Positions 8,858-16,243 of a stretch of DNA of 64,000 nucleotides are shown here, piece by piece (position 1 is the first letter of the stretch; the number at the start of each line of letters is the position of its first letter). The stretch is from contig CALUYN010000002.1 in assembly GCA_944325025.1 (NCBI GenBank), positions 1 to 64,000 of the forward strand, given 5' to 3'. The notes beneath the pieces are model-generated. The model was given only the letters and a program-made list of their open reading frames with translations. It searched no databases and was not told the DNA's origin. This DNA is from Candidatus Gastranaerophilales bacterium. Lineage in GTDB: Bacteria; Cyanobacteriota; Vampirovibrionia; Gastranaerophilales; Gastranaerophilaceae. Both the position numbers and the translations under genes were made by a program.

Positions 8858-9243
8858 TATTAAAGCTGACGGAGGTCAGGAAGGCAAGAAGGCAAGCTAG
8901 TTTCATTTATAGCTATTTAGAGGTAAAACAGGAACAAAATTTATTATTTATAATAACTTTGCCTCTATGCCTCTTGGCATCTGTGCATCTAAATTTAACC
9001 TGCCCTCCGAGCTTCTGTTCTTCTGACCTCACCCACCCCTTTACTTCCCCTCCCCTCAAGGGAGGGGACAAAGAAACTTCACCTCACCCCTGCCCTCTCC
9101 TTTTTCACCCTCTGCGATAATTTATGTAAATATTTATATAACTATAATTTAGGGTTAAGGAGATGTCATTGCGAGGGTGTAAACGACCGTCGCAATCGAA
9201 AGATAGAATAGTAGGGTGGGATAAGCATTTGCGTTCCCACCGA
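8858..9243. repeat. Composite intergenic repeat, right arm of the inverted pair around recJ
   Basis: This is a near-identical inverted copy of about 4697-5080. It runs through the GGAGG.CAGG arm (8868), CCTCTATGCCTCTTGGCATC (about 8960-8981), CCTGCCCTCC (about 9000), the CCCCTCCCCTCAAGGGAGGGG palindrome (about 9048-9068), and the TATCC/GGATA-type hairpin ending near 9243. The open frame 8830-9120 lies in the repeat and is not a gene. The remaining bases to 9361 hold only AT-rich leader sequence for the next gene. Confidence 0.8.
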
Positions 9244-9361
9244 ACGTTACTGATATTTTATTCAGCTGGCATTTATTAACATCTCTTTACAAAATTTTAA
9301 AGATTTATCACTAAGTGTCCGTTATACGATTTGTAAAATAATTTACAGAAAGGATAGGTAT

Positions 9362-9748
9362 ATGGAAATTACAGGAGTTAATTCAAAAGCTTACACATCC
9401 GCAGCTGCAGCAGTTGAAGAAGATGAAGAACTGCAGGAAGCTCAAGAAGAACAAACAAAAGAATACGGGGTTTCCGTCAAAGAAAAAGAAGAGCAGGATA
9501 AAACAGAATTTTCTTCATCCGCTTATGATGAGGCAGATGTAGAAGAAAAAGCTCAAAACTATTTAAAAAATCTTCTTTTTGTAGGCGGTCTGACCGATGC
9601 TTCAACAGCAGCGCTTCAAAACTATCTGAACACATTTGATGTTGCAAAATTTATTAAGGATTACGGGCCGTTTACATCAACTTCAGAGATATCAGCAGCA
9701 ATGTACGCCGCTATAGGAAGTATGATTAAACATCAAGAAAATGAGTAA
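9362..9748 (+). CDS. Small acidic protein, paralogue of the gene at 8387-8755
   Basis: 128 aa. The first ~60 residues are Ala/Glu-rich and probably disordered or helical (AAAAVEEDEELQEAQEEQ), followed by EEKAQNYLKNLLFVGGL and the C-terminal signature YLNTFDVAKFIKDYGPF TSTSEI...MYAAIGSMIKH. That signature matches the protein at 8387 although the N-terminal halves differ, so the family is defined by its C-terminal ~45 residues. Shine-Dalgarno AAGGAT precedes the ATG, and a strong terminator follows. No signal peptide; function unknown. Confidence 0.7.
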   Translation: MEITGVNSKAYTSAAAAVEEDEELQEAQEEQTKEYGVSVKEKEEQDKTEFSSSAYDEADVEEKAQNYLKNLLFVGGLTDASTAALQNYLNTFDVAKFIKDYGPFTSTSEISAAMYAAIGSMIKHQENE

Positions 9749-9758
9749 TAATAAAAGC

Positions 9759-9780
9759 AAGGCGGTTTTTTAACCGCCTT
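9759..9780 (+). terminator. Rho-independent terminator
   Basis: AAGGCGGTT and AACCGCCTT form a 9-bp stem with a T-rich loop, followed by a weak T tract (ATTTATT). It ends the 9362 gene. Confidence 0.75.
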
Positions 9781-9782
9781 AT

Positions 9783-9851
9783 TTATTCATCTATTAAAGT
9801 AAATTCATCTCCGAGTTTGTCTTCTAGTATTTTAACAATATCAATTATAAT
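9783..9851 (-). pseudogene. Possible 3' remnant of a gene
   Basis: The minus strand is open for 22 codons ending DKLGDEFTLIDE and a stop, with a protein-like charge pattern but no start codon. It lies just downstream of the Xre gene on the same strand, so it could be the tail of a lost partner. The length is short enough that chance cannot be excluded. Confidence 0.2.
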
Positions 9852-9878
9852 TTATTGGGATACCAGTAATGCCATTAA

Positions 9879-10112
9879 TTATAAATTAAACAATTCCTGC
9901 AACGATATGTTGAAAGCCTTTGCAAGTCGTTTGGCAGTTGATATTGTTGTATCAGTTACGCCTCTTTCGATTGCACTTAAATAACTTGGGGATATATTAA
10001 CTCTAAAAGCAAGTTCATCCTGTGTAATATTTAGATTTTTGCGCAAAAAAGCTATTTTTTGCCCAAATTTTCGTGTTAAGACTTTATCATATTTAAATGC
10101 TCTTTTGCCCAT
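9879..10112 (-). CDS. Small Xre-family (Cro/C1-type HTH) regulator
   Basis: 77 aa from the ATG at 10112 (MGKRAFKYDK); an in-frame TTG three codons upstream is less likely because the paralogue at 10210-10455 also begins with MGK. The HTH_3 fold fills the protein: GQKIAFLRKNLNITQDELAFRVNISPSYLSAIERG is split around the turn between helices 2 and 3, with SPSYLSAIERG as the recognition helix. There is no effector domain, so it is probably a dimeric DNA-binding regulator. It is one of a tandem pair transcribed in the same direction. Confidence 0.85.
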   Translation of the reverse strand: MGKRAFKYDKVLTRKFGQKIAFLRKNLNITQDELAFRVNISPSYLSAIERGVTDTTISTAKRLAKAFNISLQELFNL

Positions 10113-10209
10113 TAACGGCAATGATATAATATATTTTTTAAAAATTTAAATTATCCGATAGTTGAAATTAGTATAATATTCTTGTATAGCTTCAATTTTT
10201 GTAACAACT

Positions 10210-10455
10210 TTATTTATTTTTTTGAAAAATAAATAATTCATATATATCAACTTCAAGTGCTTTAGCTATACGTTTTACTGTTGATATAGTAACATCTGTT
10301 TTTCCTCTCTCAATTGAACTTAAATAGCTTGTAGAAATTTGAGCCATAAATGCGACTTCATCTTGAGGTAAACCTTTAGTTTTGCGTAATGAAGCTACTT
10401 TGAGGCCAAAATGTTTGCATAAAATTTTATCATAAGAGAATTGTTTTTTCCCCAT
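10210..10455 (-). CDS. Small Xre-family HTH regulator, paralogue of the next gene downstream
   Basis: 81 aa from the ATG at 10455 (MGKKQFSYDK). HTH_3 domain with recognition helix STSYLSSIERGKTD, followed by TISTVKRIAKALEVDIYELF. Overall layout matches the 9879-10112 protein, so they are tandem duplicates. TAAAAT lies seven bases before the ATG, with no Shine-Dalgarno, which suggests a leaderless mRNA. The divergent strand has a strong promoter and an inverted repeat (10515-10543) that this regulator might bind; that link is inference. Confidence 0.85.
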   Translation of the reverse strand: MGKKQFSYDKILCKHFGLKVASLRKTKGLPQDEVAFMAQISTSYLSSIERGKTDVTISTVKRIAKALEVDIYELFIFQKNK

Positions 10456-10477
10456 AATTAAAATTTTATGCAATTAT

Positions 10478-10506
10478 TTGACAAGATAAAAACTATGGGA
10501 TAATAT
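10478..10506 (+). promoter_or_regulatory. Consensus sigma-70 promoter for the gene at 10592
   Basis: TTGACA (10478-10483), 17-bp spacer, TAATAT (10501-10506). It points toward the IENR1-like gene with an ~80-base leader. Confidence 0.7.
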
Positions 10507-10514
10507 TTTTATAG

Positions 10515-10543
10515 TATAAACCGTTATAAATAAACAGTTTATA
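10515..10543. promoter_or_regulatory. Inverted repeat in the leader, candidate operator
   Basis: TATAAAC and GTTTATA are 15 bp apart, immediately after the -10, where binding would block transcription. The divergent small Xre gene is an obvious candidate ligand. It could instead be a weak leader hairpin. Confidence 0.35.
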
Positions 10544-10591
10544 GACTAAAAATTTTTAATAAATACTTTTATAAATTATAAAAGGACTTTT

Positions 10592-10930
10592 ATGTATAAA
10601 AATAAAAACCAATCACCCAAAATCTCGCCTTACATCATCAGGCTAGTAGAAGACGAAACAGTAATCGGCACTTATAGAGTAAGTAAGGAAATGTTTCTTT
10701 CGGTTCAAAAAGATGCAGCGCCTTATCAAACATTCAGAGCAAAAACTAAAAAAGTCAAATGTATTGAAACAGGTGAAATCTTTAATAGTGCCATGCATGC
10801 AAATGAAGTGCTTGTTGAAAAAGGATTGGCCAAAAGTTATAGCGCGTATATTCGAATAAAAGAGGTTTGCAATAAGAAAAAAAACACTGCTTACGGTTTT
10901 CACTGGGAATTTGTTGAGGAAAAAGAATAA
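10592..10930 (+). CDS. Stand-alone IENR1/NUMOD1-like DNA-binding protein
   Basis: 112 aa. Residues ~50-110 read KVKCIETGEIFNSAMHANE...SAYIRIKEVCNKKKNTAYGFHWEFVEE. This is the pattern of the intron-encoded-nuclease repeat (IENR1/NUMOD1): a beta-hairpin around ETGEIF, a helix beginning with S-A-x-x-A, then KNTAYGFHWEF. In known proteins this module is attached to GIY-YIG or HNH homing nucleases; here no nuclease domain is present, and residues 1-50 have no recognised motif. Shine-Dalgarno AAAAGGAC. It may be a nuclease-derived regulator or a remnant of a mobile gene. Confidence 0.7.
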   Translation: MYKNKNQSPKISPYIIRLVEDETVIGTYRVSKEMFLSVQKDAAPYQTFRAKTKKVKCIETGEIFNSAMHANEVLVEKGLAKSYSAYIRIKEVCNKKKNTAYGFHWEFVEEKE

Positions 10931-10932
10931 AA

Positions 10933-10966
10933 GTTTGGGCGGGACTTTGTTTTGTTCCGCCCAAAC
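10933..10966 (-). terminator. Intrinsic terminator of metG (may act on both strands)
   Basis: GTTTGGGCGG and CCGCCCAAAC form a perfect 10-bp stem. On the minus strand it is followed by TTTTATTCTTTTT, so it serves metG; on the plus strand no T tract follows. Confidence 0.8.
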
Positions 10967-10983
10967 AAGTATTTGTAAATCTT

Positions 10984-12543
10984 TTATTTTTTTGCCGACT
11001 TGTCAGCCAGTTCTGAATCAACCCTCAAAAATACAGGTTTGATATCTTCTTTTGATATTAGTTTGCCGCATTTTATATTGTCAGCGGTTAAATCGTCAAG
11101 CTTTGTCTTTAAATCAAAAGAAAGCTGACGGGCCATATCAGCCGCAATATTGGGGCAGTAAGGATAAATCAGCGCACATATTATGCACATAATATCAAGA
11201 ACATTTGTCAGCACCTGTCCGCATTCTGTCATTTTTTCTTCTTTTGCAAGAGTCCATGGGGCATTGTCCTGAACGTATTTGTTTGCGGCATCGACAAGCG
11301 ATATAATTTCCAGAGAAGCTTCTGCTATTTCAAAGTTGTCAAAGTGGTTTTTAACAATTTGAACAGTTCCGAGTGCTTTTTTATCTAATGGATTTTCGCC
11401 TTTAAATTCGGCTTTAACTTCACCGTCAAAGTATTTTACAAGCATTGAAAGGGTTCTGTTTAAGAGATTTCCCATGCTGTTTGCAAGGTGTGCGTTAACT
11501 TTTTCTTTAAAATCGTCATCCGAATAGTTTCCGTCACGTCCGCAGGGGGCGGATGATGCCATGTAGTATCTGAAAGCGTCTGGGTGTTCCAGATTAAAGC
11601 TTTCGAGTACAGATGTCGGCGAAATTACGTTGCCTAAAGATTTTGACATTTTTGATTCGTCAATGGTAATCCATCCGTGAGCAAAAATGTGTTTTGGAAG
11701 CGGTAAATCAAGCGCCATCAAAAATGCGGGCCAGTAAATACTGTGGAATTTCAAAATATCTTTTCCGATTACATGGACATCAGCCGGCCAGTATTTTTTG
11801 AAGGTTTCAGACGGGGTTTCTGTGTCAAACCCGAGTGCCGTAATATAATTTGACAGGGCGTCAATCCAAACATAAATTGACTGCTCGCTGTCGCTTAATA
11901 CATCAATTCCCCACTGAACATTTGATTTTGCGCGGGAAACAGATATGTCCTGAATTTCTTCTAACTGGTTTAAAACTTCGTTTGCTCTAAATTCCGGAAC
12001 AATAAATCCGGGGTGTTCTTTTATGTACTTGATTAAAGTGTCTTTGTATTTTGTAAGTTTGAAAAAGTAGTTTTCTTCTTTTACAACTTCGGGCTTTTTC
12101 AGGTGGTCAGGGCAAAGGCCGTCTTCAGTCAAATCTTTCGGGTTTAAAAAGCTCTCGCACCCCTGACAGTATAGACCTTCATAAGAGTGTTTGTAGATAT
12201 CGCCCTGTTTAAGAAGTTTATCAAAAATTTTCTGAACGATTTTTTCGTGGTCTTCGTCAGTTGTTCTGATGAATTTTGTGTAGTCAATATCTAAAGCTTT
12301 CCATGCGTCTTTGAATTTTTGAGAATTCATGTCGCAGAGTTCTTTCGGGCTAATTCCTTGAGAAGCTGCGGTTTTTTGAATTTTAATCCCGTGTTCGTCA
12401 GTTCCTGTCAGAAAATACACATCATCACATCTCTGTGTATAGTGTCTTGCAATAATATCTGTCAATATTTTTTCATAAGCGTGGCCGATGTGCGGAGCGC
12501 CGTTAACGTAATCTATAGCCGTTGTAATATAGTATTTTTCCAT
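10984..12543 (-). CDS. metG: Methionyl-tRNA synthetase
   Basis: 519 aa from the ATG at 12543 (MEKYYITTAIDYVNGAPHIGHAYE); 14 earlier codons are not needed, and AAAGGAT sits upstream of this ATG. Class I synthetase: HIGH-type motif PHIGHAYE, KMSKS loop (ESKMSKSLGN), and a connective-peptide metal knot CQGCESF...LCPDH. The C-terminal alpha-helical anticodon domain (NLLNRTLSML onwards) is complete, but the tRNA-binding extra domain of some MetRS (Trbp111-like) is absent. It charges both initiator and elongator tRNA-Met. Confidence 0.95.
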   Translation of the reverse strand: MEKYYITTAIDYVNGAPHIGHAYEKILTDIIARHYTQRCDDVYFLTGTDEHGIKIQKTAASQGISPKELCDMNSQKFKDAWKALDIDYTKFIRTTDEDHEKIVQKIFDKLLKQGDIYKHSYEGLYCQGCESFLNPKDLTEDGLCPDHLKKPEVVKEENYFFKLTKYKDTLIKYIKEHPGFIVPEFRANEVLNQLEEIQDISVSRAKSNVQWGIDVLSDSEQSIYVWIDALSNYITALGFDTETPSETFKKYWPADVHVIGKDILKFHSIYWPAFLMALDLPLPKHIFAHGWITIDESKMSKSLGNVISPTSVLESFNLEHPDAFRYYMASSAPCGRDGNYSDDDFKEKVNAHLANSMGNLLNRTLSMLVKYFDGEVKAEFKGENPLDKKALGTVQIVKNHFDNFEIAEASLEIISLVDAANKYVQDNAPWTLAKEEKMTECGQVLTNVLDIMCIICALIYPYCPNIAADMARQLSFDLKTKLDDLTADNIKCGKLISKEDIKPVFLRVDSELADKSAKK

Positions 12544-12591
12544 TTCTTTTATCCTTTTTTCTTTAATATGAGTTAATTCTAGCATAAAAAA

Positions 12592-14220
12592 TTATTTGTG
12601 TTTAAAGATTAAGTATCTAAAACCCGTATCAATAATTTTTTGGGGAGTATAATTTTCTTTGACAAACCCGCAGAAATTTAACGCATAGTCCTGACAAATG
12701 TATTTGAAATAATAATCTTTCATATTGAGATTATTGAAAATAATGTATTCAGGCGGATTTTCCCTGTAATTATTGATGATTTTTTCTTCCCCGAAAGTTT
12801 CAATATACAAAGGAAGGAGCGAATTGTAAAAGTCATCTGATTTTCTGTCTGCCAAAAAGTTGACAGTCATACCTTCAGGGAAAATCACAATTTTATCATC
12901 GGGTTTTGTATTTTTTTGAATGAATTCGATAAGCTGGTTAGTGCTTTCACCCATATATTTTGCTGTATAAATTGCGCCTTTAGGTGTTTGAATTTTGCTG
13001 TCCGTAAGCTCAAGTATAGAATTATTTACCCCGATATACATAATAGATGCAATAGCAAGATAAATCCCCGCTGTTTTTTCAAGATTTCGCGGGACAAATT
13101 TAAACATTAAAGCAAGCAGTGCTGTTATAACTATTGGGATGTAATAGTTTCCGTAACTGTTAAGAAGCATTACCCAGAACACTTTAGCGCTTACAGCAAG
13201 AGCTGAAAGTATTAATATTGCAAGTTTTGAGTCTATTTTACGAAAAGCAGCCAGAGCGCTAATTAATAGCAATAACGGCAAAAATCCGAAAAATGTCCTT
13301 ACATTTTCTCTGAAAAACCATAAATAACCTGCATATCCGGCTATTGATAAGAATATTGATGCCAATTTATTTTTTTTGAATAAATATGCCCCGAAAAGTA
13401 TTACGCTGAAAGGAATTGCCGTTTTTAAGAAAAGCACAAAGTCTGTTGGAATTGCTTTCGGGTGGAAATAAATTCCGCTGTTCTGGTAAAAGTATGTTAA
13501 AGTCTTGCTTTTTGCCATAGCACCGGTTATAGAAAGCGAATTTATCAAATCATTTATTGAAAGTCCCTGTATAAACAGAATTCCGAAACTTAAAAAAGGA
13601 GCAGCCAGAAAACTTATAAAAGCTTTCCAATTTTTTTCTTTGATTATGAAAAATAAAATTATTAAAGTGTAAAGTAAAAAGTCGTATTTGCAGGTTATGC
13701 AAATTCCTGCAAGAAGCGAACTAATGCAGAGATCTGATGACTTTTTGCTTTCGTTGAAATTCAAAAGAAAATACAACGAAAATAAAAAAGCGATTAATCC
13801 ATACAAAACAGCCCAGGAATACGGAAAATGAAAATTAAAAATGCTTGTTGTCATAACGCAGATTGATATTGTAAAAATTCCGACACAAAAACTTAAATAT
13901 TTGCTCAAAAACTTTTGTGTGATAAGGTAAATTCCGCTGACAGCAAGAATTGAACAAAAATACCCTGCACCGTATAGGGTTGAAAGTTTTGCACCAAAAA
14001 TTGCATACAATATTGCATTAATCTGATACGCAAGCGGCCCGTATATATTAAACAAATCCTTGTATAAAACTTTTCCCTCTAAAATTCTTTCGGGATAGTA
14101 AACTTCCCGTCCGAAATCTATCAGAATTCCAGAATAATGCCCGCAAAAAAATATCAGCCCTGAAATACATAATACCCAAAGTATTATAAGGTATTTGTTT
14201 TCTTTCAAAATCCCTTTCAT
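12592..14220 (-). CDS. GT-C type membrane glycosyltransferase-like protein
   Basis: 542 aa from the ATG at 14220 (MKGILKENKYLIILWVL). About 10-12 hydrophobic segments span residues 10-410, then a soluble C-terminal domain of ~130 aa (TAKYMGESTNQLIEFIQKN...). The first extracytoplasmic loop carries DFGREVYYPERILEGKVLYK followed by NIYGPLAYQINA, the acidic/Arg pattern expected for lipid-linked sugar transferases of the GT-C fold (ArnT/PMT-like). Donor and acceptor cannot be told. The open frame continues 152 codons further upstream, but that part is antisense to the gene at 14312 and is rejected. Probably acts on cell-envelope glycans. Confidence 0.75.
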   Translation of the reverse strand: MKGILKENKYLIILWVLCISGLIFFCGHYSGILIDFGREVYYPERILEGKVLYKDLFNIYGPLAYQINAILYAIFGAKLSTLYGAGYFCSILAVSGIYLITQKFLSKYLSFCVGIFTISICVMTTSIFNFHFPYSWAVLYGLIAFLFSLYFLLNFNESKKSSDLCISSLLAGICITCKYDFLLYTLIILFFIIKEKNWKAFISFLAAPFLSFGILFIQGLSINDLINSLSITGAMAKSKTLTYFYQNSGIYFHPKAIPTDFVLFLKTAIPFSVILFGAYLFKKNKLASIFLSIAGYAGYLWFFRENVRTFFGFLPLLLLISALAAFRKIDSKLAILILSALAVSAKVFWVMLLNSYGNYYIPIVITALLALMFKFVPRNLEKTAGIYLAIASIMYIGVNNSILELTDSKIQTPKGAIYTAKYMGESTNQLIEFIQKNTKPDDKIVIFPEGMTVNFLADRKSDDFYNSLLPLYIETFGEEKIINNYRENPPEYIIFNNLNMKDYYFKYICQDYALNFCGFVKENYTPQKIIDTGFRYLIFKHK

Positions 14221-14311
14221 ATTACAAAATTTAACAAATAAAACATGAAAAAGCAATTTTTCAGCAAAAATATTTTTTATATAAATAAGTGTAAAAGAAA
14301 AAGGTGGTACT

Positions 14312-14701
14312 ATGGGTATAGGTTGGGCAAACAATTTGGATTTACTGGCGCAGAGCGGTGTGTTGGATTTTGATGCACCTGCGTATGTTCTCGGACAGGA
14401 GCCGAGATATGTCGGAAATCCGGGGCCTGTAACCCCTATTATGGATAATCCGCCGAGAGTTATCGGATTTGAACAGCCAAAAGTTGATGAATTTAAACCG
14501 TCAAAGAATGATAATATTGCAAAACCACCTGCGTGGAAAAAATGGCTGTTTGGTCTGATTACCGCAGGAGCATTGATTTTTACAGGATATAAGTTTAAAT
14601 CAAAACTAATTCCGTTTGCAAAAAATTCATTCACCAAGATTGGAAACTTTTTTTCAAATGGTTGGAAAAAATTCACAGGACTTTTTAAGAAAAAGCCGTA
14701 A
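14312..14701 (+). CDS. Predicted single-pass membrane protein
   Basis: 129 aa. An N-terminal ~75-residue Pro/Asp-rich soluble segment (MGIGWANNLDLLAQSG..., PVTPIMDNPPRVIGFEQPK) is followed by one membrane helix (WLFGLITAGALIFTGYKF) and a short basic, aromatic tail (FTKIGNFFSNGWKKFTGLFKKKP). No cleavable signal peptide. Shine-Dalgarno GGTGG. The layout of disordered N-terminus, single TM and basic exit is shared with the proteins at 30950 and 32035. Function unknown. Confidence 0.65.
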   Translation: MGIGWANNLDLLAQSGVLDFDAPAYVLGQEPRYVGNPGPVTPIMDNPPRVIGFEQPKVDEFKPSKNDNIAKPPAWKKWLFGLITAGALIFTGYKFKSKLIPFAKNSFTKIGNFFSNGWKKFTGLFKKKP

Positions 14702-14711
14702 TTTTCTTAAC

Positions 14712-14740
14712 TTGAATAACGGATAAATTTTTGTTATAAT
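14712..14740 (+). promoter_or_regulatory. Strong sigma-70 promoter ahead of the G10 tract
   Basis: TTGAAT (14712-14717), 17-bp spacer, TATAAT (14735-14740). It is followed by AAAGGAG (about 14753-14758) and an ATG at 14765, so all signals for expressing a gene are in place here. Confidence 0.7.
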
Positions 14741-14764
14741 CAAAAATGAGGAAAGGAGCTGATA

Positions 14765-14818
14765 ATGAGAGAATATGTAAACAAATGTAAACTCGGGGGG
14801 GGGGCAGTTCTCGGCTAA
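14765..14818 (+). other. Well-signalled start of a reading frame that dies after a G10 tract
   Basis: The ATG follows AAAGGAG at good spacing and reads MREYVNKCKL, then three glycines from the G run, then AVLG and a TAA. Only 17 codons are made with ten G's. With 11 or 8 G's the frame would instead continue without a stop into the prepilin reading frame that ends at 16236. Either a short leader peptide, a phase-variable gene in its OFF state, or a homopolymer error. Confidence 0.5.
14795..14804 (+). repeat. Homopolymer (G)10
   Basis: Ten consecutive G's in AT-rich DNA, 30 bases after a well-signalled start codon. Tracts of this length are typical slipped-strand mutation sites in contingency genes. 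Confidence 0.85.
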
Positions 14819-14819
14819 T

Positions 14820-15630
14820 CGGAGGTCAAGAAGGCAGGAGGTCAAGCTATTTATTAAAGATACTAGGATACTATAGTGCTAGGGCAGCACTAAGAAGTAT
14901 CTTAAGAATTTTATGTAATCTTAATGTGTCGGATGGAACGGCTACGTTCCCCCTCGCCCTTTGGGAGAGGGAGCAGTTGTGTGAACAGAGTGAACTTACA
15001 ACTGCGGGTGAGGGTTTAATTAGATGCACAGACGCCAAGAGGCATAGATGCAAAGCTAGTATCGTAAAATTTTTCCCTCTCTTGGGAGAGGGATTAAGGG
15101 AGAGGGTAAATTTAGAAGATAGACCATTAAAGCTGACGGAGGGCAGGAATGCAGGATGTCAGGCTAGTTTCATTTATAACTATTTTAGTAAAATTGCGAC
15201 AAAATTTATTATTGATAACAGCTTTGCCTCTATGCCTCTTTGCATCTGGGCTTCTAGATTTAGTCTGCCTTCCTGCCCTCCGGTCTTCTGTTCTTCTGAC
15301 CTCACCCACCCCTTTACTTCCCCTCCCCTCAAGGGAGGGGAAAAGGAAAGCTCACCCCAACCCTCTCCTATAGGAGAGGGAGCTGCGCAATACTGTTATT
15401 GCGAGGGTACTGAGCTATTCTACAAAGATAAAGAAGGTCTATACAAAATCCAAGTGTCGGGTGCAGCGGCTACGCTGCCGTCGCAATCGCAAAATAGTGA
15501 GATGCTGAAACACGGAGGTCAATCCGACGTTCAGGATGACACGAACCCTCTCCCTCAATCCCTCCCCCGAGGGAGGGAAGTTAAAATACGCTCTTCACGT
15601 TTCACTCTTCACCCTTCACTAAAAAAACGT
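14820..15630. repeat. Array of intergenic repeats lying between a promoter/start and a prepilin gene body
   Basis: Modules in order: a GGAGGTCAAGAAGGCAGGAG arm (14820), the GGAACGGCTACGTTCC hairpin (about 14935-14950), a CCCTCTC...GAGAGGG palindrome (15072-15095), a nearly complete composite element (about 15130-15345, same orientation as 8858-9243), CCTCTCCTATAGGAGAGG (15363-15380), GGTGCAGCGGCTACGCTGCC (about 15458-15480), CCCTCCCCCGAGGGAGGG (about 15560-15577), and TTCACGTTTCACTCTTCAC (15594-15612). Confidence 0.8.
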
Positions 15631-16236
15631 GCTGCATTCACTTTAGCGGAAGTTCTCATCACCCTCGGCATAATCGGAGTTGTTGCGGCGATGACTATTC
15701 CGACTGTTATTGCGAAATATCAGGAAGCCCAGTTGAAAGCTCAGTTTAAAAAGACTTATTCAACAATTTTGCAGGCAATGCAATATGTAGCAATGGAAAA
15801 CGGCGGGTATATCGACTGCTATTATAACGGTGCAAATACACAAAAACAATGTCAGCCGTTTTATAAACAAATGGCAGAGCATATAAAATATGTAAAATAT
15901 TGCCCAAAAAATTCCTATGAACAAGGCTGTATTCCTAAATATAAATCTTATCATACCGGCGCTTGTTATGGTTATAATGAAGGGGCTATGAATAAAAGGG
16001 CATTTACCTATGTACTTGCTGACGGGTCATTATTAATTTCTTATGATGTGGGACAAGAAGCTATTTTTGCGGTTGATATAAACGGTAAAAAAGGCCCAAA
16101 TGACAGGGGAAAAGATTTATTCAGTTTTGTAATATATAAAAACGATAAAGGAGGATATTATATAGGCGATAACATAACTTCTTGTATGAATACAAGTGAT
16201 AATGAGTATGTATATATTGATGATATGTATAAGTAA
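14926..16236 (+). CDS. Type IV prepilin-like protein with 5' end displaced by repeats
   Basis: The real protein begins near 15630: KKRAAFTLAEVLITLGIIG, a classical prepilin leader with Phe+1, Glu+5 and a hydrophobic stem, then a ~200-aa Cys-containing globular part (about six Cys, CYYNGAN, VKYCPK, GCIPKYK) ending DNEYVYIDDMYK. There is no ATG or Shine-Dalgarno just before the leader. The open frame runs back through ~230 codons of dispersed repeat to a GTG at 14926, and without stops to the G10 tract at 14795. Prepilins are cleaved and assembled into type IV pili or type II pseudopili. As it stands the gene may be silent, translated from a non-standard start, or switched on by G-tract slippage. 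A second, normal prepilin is at 59377. Confidence 0.65.
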   Translation: MSDGTATFPLALWEREQLCEQSELTTAGEGLIRCTDAKRHRCKASIVKFFPLLGEGLRERVNLEDRPLKLTEGRNAGCQASFIYNYFSKIATKFIIDNSFASMPLCIWASRFSLPSCPPVFCSSDLTHPFTSPPLKGGEKESSPQPSPIGEGAAQYCYCEGTELFYKDKEGLYKIQVSGAAATLPSQSQNSEMLKHGGQSDVQDDTNPLPQSLPRGREVKIRSSRFTLHPSLKKRAAFTLAEVLITLGIIGVVAAMTIPTVIAKYQEAQLKAQFKKTYSTILQAMQYVAMENGGYIDCYYNGANTQKQCQPFYKQMAEHIKYVKYCPKNSYEQGCIPKYKSYHTGACYGYNEGAMNKRAFTYVLADGSLLISYDVGQEAIFAVDINGKKGPNDRGKDLFSFVIYKNDKGGYYIGDNITSCMNTSDNEYVYIDDMYK

Positions 16237-16243
16237 AATCGTA

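Noticed and set aside
8830..9120. 96-aa ORF ending in FHPLR
   Set aside because: Entirely inside the composite repeat; the same wording reappears in other copies (29401, 15149).
4697..9243. Composite transposon
   Set aside because: Inverted repeats enclose only host-like repair genes; no transposase or target duplication seen.
14221..14676. 152-codon N-terminal extension of the glycosyltransferase-like ORF
   Set aside because: It is the antisense shadow of the well-signalled gene at 14312-14701; the ATG at 14220 starts a normal membrane helix.
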